Of a stretch of 64,000 nt of DNA, positions 13,226-25,200 are shown piece by piece. The notes under the pieces were generated by a model that saw only the letters and a program-made list of their open reading frames with translations, made no database searches and had not been told where the DNA came from. The DNA comes from Maylandia zebra (taxonomy: Eukaryota > Chordata > Actinopteri > Cichliformes > Cichlidae), in assembly GCF_041146795.1 (NCBI RefSeq), contig NC_135170.1, positions 22,128,033-22,192,032 on the forward strand, given 5' to 3'. The first letter of the stretch is position 1; each line of letters opens with the position of its first letter. The translations under genes were made by a program, and so were the position numbers.

Positions 13226-16200
13226 CACGCACACAGGTGTATGCTTTGCTCACACACACATGCCTGCTTAAAACTGTCACATGGTTAACTGAATTGTGTT
13301 TAACCTCTGTTGTCAATAAAACAGTGAGCCGGACGGAGAGGAGTGTGAGTTGCTTGGACAGGTGAGTGGCAACACTGCCCTCCGTGAAGCTCCCCTTGCA
13401 AGTGAAATGGACACTAGTGTCTGTGTGGCTGCTTTCAGTAACAGCTTCTGTTTACCAGCAGGGTTGAGTTAAACCCAACACAACACAATTTTATATTAGG
13501 TTTGGAGAATGCTTTTGCTTTGAGATCCCTTTCCTTCACGTGAAATGTAATTAACAGTGGACAGGTACATTTATATATAATATACTATAACTTATATCTA
13601 TATGTGTAGTATATTTCTTATGCAGGTGTCAGACCTGGGGTTAGAATTGCTTATAAACTGGTTTTTATTTATGAAAAAGTATATAACATTCTACTTGAAT
13701 TAACTTATAGACATTCTTTGTTTAAATGCAAAAACATATTAATGTAAAATCACTGTTAATGTACAAATATCTTACATAAAATTATTCAGAACGTAATCAT
13801 GTGAAATCCAGTTTTAACTCACTGGGTAAGTCACCTATTGCAATGTTCAACTGTTTCGATTTAATGAGAACTGGAAAAACTACAACAAACACACAAAAAT
13901 AAACATTAGATTCACTACACTACAAAAATAATGAGATATACAGTAGTATGAGCTCAGCATTGTAAAAAAAAAAATAGTATCATAGTATATGTAAAAACAT
14001 TCACTGTTAATTTATTATTGCGTTACAAATTAATGTCCCTATATTAAAATGTTTAATTTCAAATACTGCACACAATATTGTTAAATATTTCTACACTATT
14101 TCAGTTAGTTTTGCCTCATGGGTTTTGGGAAATGTTTTTCCACTTACTAGTCTTTGCTTTTATTAAGTTACATAAATTCAAATCTTTTATTTTATCACTA
14201 TTCTATAAGGGAAAAGTCTAGATGCTGGTGTCATTGAATAAAACTTGATTACCACTAAAACATAAAGTGTTACAGCTATTCTATTGTTTGTTTGTTTTTT
14301 ATTATTTTGTTTTGTTGCCAATTTCAGGGAAACTTTTGAACAAAGTAACAACAACCTCTTAGGGAATGATTCATCTAACATAGAATATACACAAGTTTAT
14401 ACTCACTTTAGGAAAGCACTTAGTTCATTTTGATCTTGTAGTCTTGCCGTGACCTCTTCCATAATGCCTTTAATATTAGGCAGTATCACTGCTTCTGTCA
14501 ATGTAAAAGTAAAAGATTAGAAACCAGTGGAAGATGTGAGGTGCCATTGTTTAGAGCAGGGGTCTCAAACTCAAATGAGCCGTGGGCCACTTCTGGTACC
14601 GTCATCTCATTGGAGGGCCACTTTAGTGTCCAAGTAGTACAAAAAACCAAACACGAAAACACCCTCTAATATTTTCCTAAAATGTAGTGTTTTGTTTGTT
14701 TTATTTAATTCCAAATATTGTGTAACAAGACAAAATTGTAAACATGAATGAATTTTTTTTCTCACTCTTAACTATCTGAAGCCTTTCAGTTTAAGTTTCA
14801 TTTGTCATATGCAAGTTAGCACAGGGTCAACATTGCAATGAAATGTATTTGACGAGCAGAAGACAGTCACTCAGCAGTATAGTACAGTATAGTAGAGTAG
14901 TTTCATTGAACTACCAAATAAACAGCTCTTTCTGGCCAGACACATGGAAGCACTTTTGCTACAATTTTGTTTGTATTTAACAAAATAAAAATGCAGGTAT
15001 AAGCATACACATTAGTTTTCGACTGCAAGTGAAAATTGTTTTCTTTCCAAATAAACCTCTCACTGAACTAACACAGCTCTCAACATGTTTGCGCTCTCTT
15101 GTTACCTCGGCCAGGTCCGCGGCTCCGAACCTTGGTAAGGAGACCTCTGGCTTATACTTTGGGTTCCATGTCGGGCTCGTAGCTGGGAACTAGCTTTACT
15201 GTCTGGGTCAACTTTGCTAGCGAGAGACAGAAAGAGGCACTGAAAGGCTGCTCCAGCAGAACTTTATTGTTTCGGAGGAAAACACGAAAACAGTGTACAG
15301 TCGAGTCTTAATAGCTTACTGGGCTCATCAGGCACTCTTTTTGGGACTCATCAGACTCATCAGACTTTCCTTTTTCTCCCTCCCTCAAGCTCACACTGCG
15401 GGAGGGGCGGTCCCACACGTTCTCCCTGCAGCAAGGACTACACCGCCCATGAGGCTACAGTCTTAAAGCGCCAAGCATGTAACGCTCTGCCGTCGTGTTA
15501 AATCATTTTTCGTATAATAATTAAAAAAAAAACAATTTCTTCATATCAATATGCAAGTAGAGGTGACGTGGGCCGCAAATGGCCCGCGGGCCGTGAGTTT
15601 GAGACCCCTGGTTTAGAGAAAAACTAAAATACCTGAGTTTTTTCCTGGTGTAGACACACGCTGTTGTTTAGCTGCTGGCTGCTTGCTAGATTTGCCCTGA
15701 GGATTGGGCTTCCTCTTTCCTATGTGGATTTAAAACAACAACGAGGACGACGATGACAACAAATAATAAATAAATATTAAAAATACAAAAAAAAAGAGAA
15801 GAATGCATTGAAACTTTCAGTAATGAAACGTGTTGTCAGCAGATTTATTTAGTCCAAACAAAAATATTACTGCCTTGAAAACTTGGATGAATTTTAGATC
15901 AACAAAACTAATTAACACTGTACATGTATCTCACCTTTATTAGATGTGGATGGGAAAACCTGAGGACAAACATAAACATTTGACTTTTAAACAGTATAGA
16001 AAAAACACATTAGTCTTTAAAAATTGTGAGGCGTTTAATAAATCCCTACCTCATGCTCTGAAATGTAAAATTTCAATCCAATCTGTGATGAAATTGTCAA
16101 AATTCTGATTTTCAATTTATAAAATCAGCTTTTTGCTTTTCAGTAAAAACTGTATTAAAATTTGTTAGACTTCAGTTACCCCTGTACAGGAGGTCTGGAC

Positions 16201-19200
16201 CCACTCTCCATCTAACGGGTCAGAGTCTTTATATCACTATGGGTATTTTATTAGGTGAACTGAGACTGGTTTAAGACGGCAGTGAGGAGGACTCGCTTAA
16301 CTTCTAACTGCTTTAATCCAGGCGCCCACCCTGCACATCCTCTGACTCTGGGTACCCACCAGCAACCCTTAGTGAGACCCAATTGACAGCCACATGTTGA
16401 AGGCAGCTCTCATCTAGATCTATGGCACTTGTTATTTGCTAAGTATATTTTAGAGACCCGGACAGACGGTCCCAAGGGTGTGTTATTTATTAATTGACTA
16501 GAATAACCCATAAGAACTCTAAACTGTTATCAAAGTATAACCTTTTAATCTTGGATGAGAACCATACAACGAATGTCCACAAATTTAACTGCAGATAGGA
16601 ATTTTATTTAAGCAAGATTTTAGCAGGGTCAGCTCAATTACAACACTTAAAATCACTTCATACTTAACCATCCTACAATACTGTACTCTCTCTATCCTGT
16701 TGCTAAATATCTACGACTTTGTTTGCAGTGGGTTTTGGAAAGGAAGAAAGACCATCCTGGCCACGGATAAAATCATCTTCCTCCTGGGCTGGAAGGAATC
16801 CAACTTTAAGAAATTGTGCAACCCTGTACAGGGCTCCCTGACTTCCTCTTCTCGACTCCAGTTTAGGTCAGAAAACAATGAGCAGGAAATCCAAATTCTA
16901 TCATCAAATTTATACATTTCCTGTTGTGTTCTTTTCTGACAGTTCCTCTTTTTACCACACCCAAACGGTCACGGTCTAATTTCCTCATTATGTAATCACT
17001 TAAACACTGAGATTAAAAATACAGACAAAATAATTTCTCAGGATGTATTTCTTTTTAACTCCAATTCATTTTCAATATTCAATACATTATTCTTATGACT
17101 CTGTGTCATTATTCTTATGACACAGAGTCATTATTCTTGGTTTTACCACCCATGGAGTTATACCAGGGAATCTCACACTCATCTGACAAATTAAATTGAA
17201 CATGCCTTACCTTGTCCTGTTTCCTTTAAAAAACTCTTCAGGGCAAGACCATGTAAAATGTTCAGATTTTGAATGTGTAATCTATGTTACAGATAATATG
17301 AAATCAGAATAAAACTGCATTGAACTTACTTGAGTTGCAAAACTGTCCATTTCCTGACTTGTGTATTGTTCTTCCTAGCAAAATGGAGACAGTTTCAAAT
17401 CCATAACTGTATAAAATGTATAAATTCTAGTAAATTATTTTTTCAAAATTATAGTTTTCAATAATACATAGTTTTTAGTGTGTGAATACCATGATAACTT
17501 TGAAGTCAGCAGCAAGGTGCCAATCAGTAACACGTAGTAAAAACAAAAATAAGGCAAAGTCCAAATTCAAGCTGGAATGGATGAAGCCCAAAGGAGTTGT
17601 CACGGCCGATCAGGGGATTTGTATGTGTTGAGAATCAAGTGTTGAGAAAAGTAGGAAGGGCTGGTTTTATTGCAGGGCGGATGGGAGTGGCTCACAGGCT
17701 GCAAAAAGACAAAGAAAAAATGCCTTTGTGAGAAATAGAAACAGAATTTCTAATGAATGAAACTAATGAAACTATGTAATTTCTATTCTGCATATGTCCA
17801 AGTCAGCAGACTGTGTTAATTATAAGGCTGAAGAGTTTACAACTGAAAGGAAGCTTTAATTCTGCACATGGTTATTTGTGGTTGTTGATCTTGATACAGT
17901 TGCAGTTTAAACCTTTCCATTTTCACCAAACTAATTCTGTGGTTTTCCTTTTCTGCTATGATGAGCTCTGTCTTGACAGGAAACTGATGTCAAAGATAAG
18001 ACAAGGCAGTTTAAGGAGTGCGTTATGAAAGTCATTCCATATCAGATTACCAAGATGTGAATAAGTAAACCCAGCAATATTTTCCCACTAGAAGTGAAGA
18101 CACATGATGAATGTACTACTGAGAATGCGTCACAGGGACACACATTCATGAGCTATGTTGTGATGTGTAATAAGAAACAAGGAGGACGAACAACAAAAAA
18201 ACATGGGTGTTACAGAAGGAATTAGGGTTTTCTTAGTCATTTTCGTCTCTTCTGTATACTTGTCTTCCTCTCTCATTTGAAATGTTTCGTGTTTCTTAAA
18301 TTTAAAAGAAATGTTAATTAAATTTTTTATATACAAAAAAAAAAAAAAGAAAAAAAAAAAAGAAAATACTAGATAGTTTAATGCAGTTTAGTGCAGGCTA
18401 AGCTGGTTAATTTGCAGTTCTGTGATGAAGTTTGTCTAACTGGCTGTCATTGCTGTGAATTTCCATGTAACAACGTATCAGACATCAATCTAAATTTAAG
18501 CTGATGATCCACCTTTATATTTGCTTGATAGCTCATGTAATATTTGCTTGTATCTTGTTGAATTCCAGTGTGTAAATCCACAATCAGGAGTAAATCCCAG
18601 ATCAGCGAAGATAAGCTGATCACATACTGTAAAATTCTACTGGACATCCCAAAACAATTTATTGTGACTTAGTTTAAGGTAATTTTGATTTTTTTTTCTT
18701 TACACTACACTGCCACACCAGGCATCTCCCATTTTCACCTCTAGACTTCCAGGTCATATTTGGCACAAATGTTTCTGAACATATGCCGCCCACTTGGTTA
18801 TGGTGTTCCATGTATGCTATGTCTGCTAGCATCTTGAACCCTGCTGTTATGTGCTGGATTGTCTCGGGGACATCTTTACACAGCCTGTACCTGGGGTCTT
18901 GCCTGGTGTGGAAGACCCCAGCCTCTGTGGATCTTGGGCTCAGAGCTTGTTCCTGTGCTGCTATGATTAGTGGCTCTCTGCTGTCTTTCAGTCCAGCTTT
19001 GTCCAGCCAGGATTTCTGGATGTCAGCCACTTCCTCTATCTGCCGGTGGTACATACTGTGGAGGGGCCTGTCCTTCCATGATGGTTCCTGCTCTTCCTCA
19101 AATAACACCAGGATCCTTTTCTAAGTAGCTGACAGCTGGTAACTGTGCAGGGGCGGGTCTAGCAAAGTTTTGCCAGGGGGGCAGGTAGGGCATTAACAGG

Positions 19201-22200
19201 GAGAGGAGGGCACAAAGAAATACTTTTCTTTCTTATTCTCATTTAAAATGTCTAGCTTGTAAAAAATAATTATCTGAATCTTACAACAAACGATTGATAG
19301 ATTGATGCATATATACCATCAGAACAGTGTACATCACTGTCACAACAGCGTTTATTTTCATTCAAAGGCTTTATGATTTTTCCTATAATGGTGGGCCAGT
19401 CTCTAGTCAAAATGCCCGGGCCAATTTTCTGTCCCAGTCCAGCCCTGTATGCAGCTCATCTGCAGTCTGGTGTTGCCTACATCTTCCTATTCAGAAGGCA
19501 GAATTTCCGAGTTCTGAGTACAATCGAAAGCACCACGACTGCAGTTTTTGTGTTGGATGTAAAAGACGCACATGACGCTGTGACGTAGGCTAGAATCATG
19601 GCAGCAGTCAATGACGGTCCAGGCGTGGGATTTCTCTCGTGGAAATATGCACATTATCTTTTCCTTTCTATTGGTAGGTGGCACAGTGCACTTGTGGCAA
19701 GTAAGCAAGCTAGAAGACTGGCAAAGTTATGGAAGCAACACATTAACAAGAGAATTCTGAGTAAAACCAAAGTTACTTTCCCTAGTAACTAGTTACTTTG
19801 AAAGTAACGAGTAACTTGAAGTAACTGAGTTACTTTTGAGAGAAGTAACTAGTAATGTAACTAAGTTACTATTTTAAAGTAACTTACCCAACACTGATTA
19901 TAACACACCCATTGCCTGAAGTCATTCTTTCTCAGTACATTGTCCACCGAGGTTTCAATATTTTTTATTATAATTAATTATAATTATAACATAATTTGTC
20001 ACATATTAATAAAAGTAGCAGTCTTCAGACACAACCTGCTTTCGACGTATAAATAAAGATCTTTGTTTACAGACTGGCATGCTGTTACATTAATTGTAAG
20101 GGGCAAGTTTGTACTTGTCCAGTAATTATTGTACCAGTATAGTACCAGTAAACATTGTAGTCATTCTTTCTTAGCTCAGTGTCCGCAAAACTTTAAACAT
20201 TTTTTGTTTTTTATAGATAATTAATTACAGTTCTAACATTATTTTAGTCACATATTCATAAATGCAGCAGTCTTCAGACGCACCCTGCCTTTAATGTATT
20301 TAAAGTCATGCCCTAACTGGAGTTTTTACTCTTTTAATGCAAACCTTTCACCACTAAGACTTTAGTCAATGCTGCTAACCACACGATGGTCCTTGAATTA
20401 GCTTTGAAAATTCACATGAATGAACTGTTGCTCACCGAGTAGAGCCGTATTGTGAGAGGGTCACCATGGCTATTAGCCAGGCCAGCTTCTGGGAGAAGGG
20501 TTCTGGCCCCTGTTTTTTTGTTTACAGTGTGATGATGTGAGGGGAGCCGCGGTGGAGCAATGGACTCCAGGATGAGATGGGGATAGGAGGGTTCTCCTCT
20601 TCTGCCTGGGACGAGGCTGGTCTGGACCCTGCTCTGAAGGAGGAATTTCGGTCCTGCTTGTGAACACCTAACAAACATTTATCCTTTGTTGTGGGACAGT
20701 TACATTGTGGGACAGGGTGGGAGTTTAGCGAGCATAGAACATTGTGTTTTATATGTTTTTTTGAAATTGGGATTATTTATTTCTGGGGATTTTAGTACCT
20801 TGACAACATTTTATTGCTTGTTTTTAGAATTGTTTTTCATTCTTCCTCCCTGGTTTGGAAATAAGCTGTTTCTGATGAGACTTACATCATCTATGTGCCC
20901 TGGGTTTCTGACTCGCGCACTCTCCCCTTGTATCTAAAGAACCAGCCTGTATAGTAAGACATTCGCACCAGCGTGTCTACATATTCACGAACAAAAACAT
21001 CACAGTGCTGTTGGTTTGACTGTTGCCACTCGCCAAAATAATTTGTGTCAACAGCTGATTGTCAATGAAGGAAAAAATAAGTAGCTATAGTTAAATGTAA
21101 GTCAAAAGAAACTAAATTGAAAACACTTAAAAACAGTTGTGTGCCTAATTACTCTGGCTTTGTTATCTGTCATGTTTTAGCATGCATATATTTAATATCA
21201 ACTGCTTATAGCTGTAAGTTCAGTTTTATACAGACAGTCAGACAATTTAGTTGTGGTGAAAATACAATATTTAAGTGTGTATGATTTATTAATTGCATTT
21301 TTTTCTTCAAGGTTAATCATCAAGGTAAGTAAATCCCAAATGTACTGTTTGGGAAAACCTGCAGTCTGTTGAGACTGAAGAAGTCACTTGGATGAGTGAC
21401 AAAACATTTGTCTCACTGAAAACACTATGCGCAGATGAACACAATCAGCCTTTTGGGCTATAGTTACCAATTTGTACATTGTTTCCTTCTTTATCTATGC
21501 TGAGTTTTCAGTTCTCTGAGTCATATCAAAGTGTTTTAGTATTTGGTTTTAATGACTTATGAAAAGGAAAAAAGATACAATCTCTGACATCTTCAGTATT
21601 CTAATTATTTTTTCATAAACTATAAACTACATTCACTCCTACAGGAGAAAGCTAAGTGCCCCAAAGAGAGAGTGGACCTTTCTGCTGCCACACAGAGGTC
21701 TCTGGACAGGAAAAAGAAGTTTCTTTAGGGTTGGTGAATCTCCAGCACAGACTAAAAAGATGCAGCAGAAGCCAAAAAGCCCCACTACCAACAGGTGTGA
21801 AACACGGCTGTGGGATGTTATTACTTTTTTGTTCATTTTGTGTTTCCCTTTATGCAATTTCCAGATTATATTCTCCAGAGGTTATTACATACATTCAGCA
21901 TTCCTTTCCTAGAGTCTTGATGCCAAGCCAAGGACAAACGGTTTGTGCCCCCAGGACAGTTTAACCGTCAGGGGCAAGTCTGTACTGGTACAACGGACTG
22001 TACAACTTTATAACACAACACTTTCCTGAAGTCAATTTCTAGATAATCCTTCTTTCTAAGCTCATTGCCCACCAAGGTTTAAACAATTTTCTCTATAATT
22101 AATTATAATTCTAACATCATTTGTCACATATTCACATAAAATGTCACATAAAAGTAGCAATTTTCAGGCACAACCTTGTTTCAACGTATAGACAAAGATC

Positions 22201-25200
22201 TTTGTTTACACTCTGGCATGCTGTTACATTAATGTAGCTTCACACGATGCACAGCAGGCATTCAGTGTGGACTTTGTTTCAGAAATGACTGAAGAATAAG
22301 AAATTGATGAGACCAAGAAACAATATAAGACATTTATATAAAAAGTATTTCTGTAATATTGTGTGAATTGATGCGTTCACTGCAGCACCACGCTGATTTC
22401 ATATTTGTGCACTTGTAGCATTCAGTGTTGAGTTTTTTCTCCCACACTGCCATGTGTGTCTTTTAAACAATGTTTGATTTAATTTAAAATGTCAGATTGT
22501 TTTTTCTTTTTAGTTTTAGGTCAACTTACAGCATCAGTCTATATACGAGCTTCTTTTCTGTTGTTTGCTTCACCGATGGTTCATGACCCGGTAAACATGT
22601 TTAACATGGTATTAAACAAGGATCCTACTTAGATATTTAATTCTGGCCTATGATAAGGTAATAAAGCCACATATGAACAGTGGTCATGTTTATTTTTCAA
22701 AAATCTCTAAAAATTATTTACTGTATTTACACATCCTTTTTTTTTTTTTTGTTGTTTAGGAACGACACTAAAATTTGAATTGACTCTGAATAGCAGCACA
22801 AATCCAGAGTGAAGAAGGAGGCCAAACAGATTTTTCAGGCATATTTAAAGTAATAAGACTTTAATTATAATCATTTTTATGTAGCAGGATACAAACATTC
22901 TTGAGCAAATAAATCTGTATTATATTCAATAGACTTGCACACATTGCAACATTAAACAGAATAAGTCTCATCAGCCATTACACAATAATATGAGGTAATA
23001 TGAAGCTTTATGATCTGTTATCTCAGTAATAGCAATCTGTATCAGGATGCAGTAAACCACATTGATCCACTCACCCCGGATTTTTAGCGTTAATTCACAA
23101 AATGTTTATGTGTCACAATAATTTGCATTTCAGTTTGAATAGAGGTAAACTGACATGTATGATAAATACGTAGTGAATACAGAGTTGGGAAAGGCAAGCT
23201 TTTGGCTGTTTACCAATCACTCCATAATTTCCTCCATATACAGATAATACACATACAGTACTGAGTGATATAATCCTACATTACACTGGCTACATTATGT
23301 CCACACTGTCACACCAAAAGAAAACGTAAGCCACAGATCTCGCACACATATGAACAAAATGACTCCAAACTCCTTTGAAAAAACTTCATCATCGTTCATT
23401 TTTCCAAGATTTTCACTGTAGTAAAAACAGCCATGTGCCATGATATACAAGACAGAGAAAGCACCTTAGCTGTGCTGGAACTTTAATATCTTTCATATGA
23501 GTTTGGTAAAGGCACCAGCCAACCATCCACATACATGCATTTACACCTAACATCCCTCAAAAAGAAGGCTTTGAGCTGAGTTATCCTTTCCACTTTCACA
23601 AAGATAGTCCTTGATGCACTGTCAGGAATCATCCTGCTGTCCTCTGCATCACGTTTGATATAAAATAGCTGGACCACAATGACTGAAATAGTCGAGCACA
23701 CACAGTTGGATGTGCAAACACAGTTCTCTTTAAACCTGACGATGAACTGTATTTCTCCATAGCAGCCATTCTTGAGTTTTATGACACAGTCTGTTCTGTC
23801 TGCCTCTTCATGGTTTACAGAGTAAACAGTATTTCTGTTGATGAAGCTGTCAAAGGCTTCCACTGATCTGAATGAAACAGGTCGATTTAAGAGCTCTTCT
23901 ATTGCTAGTTTTATGGATCCTGTGATATCCAGATGCCGTGAATTTCCAAGCAGATTGTAACAATCAGTGGTTTCATTTACTGGTGAAATTCTGGCTAACG
24001 GAGAATTTCCGTTAGAAACAAGGGAGCGAAGGTGACTCGGCAGGCGCTGCCAACGGAGAAACTTGTCTTGAATTTTTTGAGGATTGTAGTTTATGTTGCT
24101 AAGCAGTGCCCTTAAATTTGCGCTGTTCTTCTCAAAACTGAATGCTGATGTTGCCCAGAGAGGCCCCCAGTTACGCACACAGTCAGCTAAGTGGATCAAC
24201 TGATGGCAGTTGAATGAAACGTTTTCTTCACCATAGAGTTCTTCCATGTTTCTAACAAAGAGTACCAAGTTCTCATGGGCCAGCTGAAGGTCATTTTGGG
24301 AGACTGATTCTTGTAGCAGAATGTGAATGCTGATCGACAAACAAAAAAAATGCTGGAGAAATGAAGGCTGAAGGATGCCTGGTAGGACACTAACAGCATA
24401 AAATAAAAGGAAAGCTCGCCACTCAGATGCTTTCCAAGAGTCCCGACCCTTCAGTGACTGTAGAGATCTGCTCATTTCTGATGGAGGCTTTAACATTCGG
24501 AGATAAGAGTCCATCTGTGAAATCTGTTGACCTACATACCAGGCTTTCTTGGAGTTCTCTGAGTTCAGCCACAATCCAATAAGTTGCTTAGTCACACCAA
24601 CTAAAACTGAGTGCATATATTCTGGTACAAATCCAAACACAATGTCAAACAAAGGAAGTCTGGAAAGTAAGTACATTCCTTTTACACCATACTCTGAGGT
24701 GTTTTCAACAAACATATTTTTTGATCTTGATGCTTGTTTAGTTTCATCATATCGGTATGACCTCACAGAGCCAGAGCCTTTTGGTACCACTGTGCCAGGG
24801 TGTAAACACCAGTCACAACCATATTCTCCATTGAATTGTTTGCAATTCCGGAGAAGTGGCCTCGCCACAGCGTCAGAGGAGCAAACCAAGCAGAAGACTT
24901 TTGATGAATGAAGAGTGCCTCTGCTGTCTCTCCACTGAAATGGATTTTGGGCTAAATCACAACATTCATCCACAAATGGTTTCAGAAATGTGTTCATATG
25001 AGGTTTTCCTTGGCCAAACCAAAATCCAGCAACTATCATATTTTCCTGTCTTTGTGTGTAAGGAAGTTCATTAATAACAAACTGAAGGGGCCAAATTGAG
25101 TATCTGGTTGTGCTAAAAATTGGTACTTCATCAAAATTCCATGTCAGTGTGAGATCATCTGCAGCTAGTTTACCCTCTCTGAGGAGATTCTGGTACATCA

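Noticed and set aside
12363..13365. Open frames encoding Thr-His or Cys-Val repeats
   Set aside because: They are simply translations of the (CA)n microsatellites.
17211..17236. Candidate additional micro-exon of gene A with GTAAGG donor
   Set aside because: Its length would break the reading frame between exons 6 and 7, and it does not resemble gene B exon 2.
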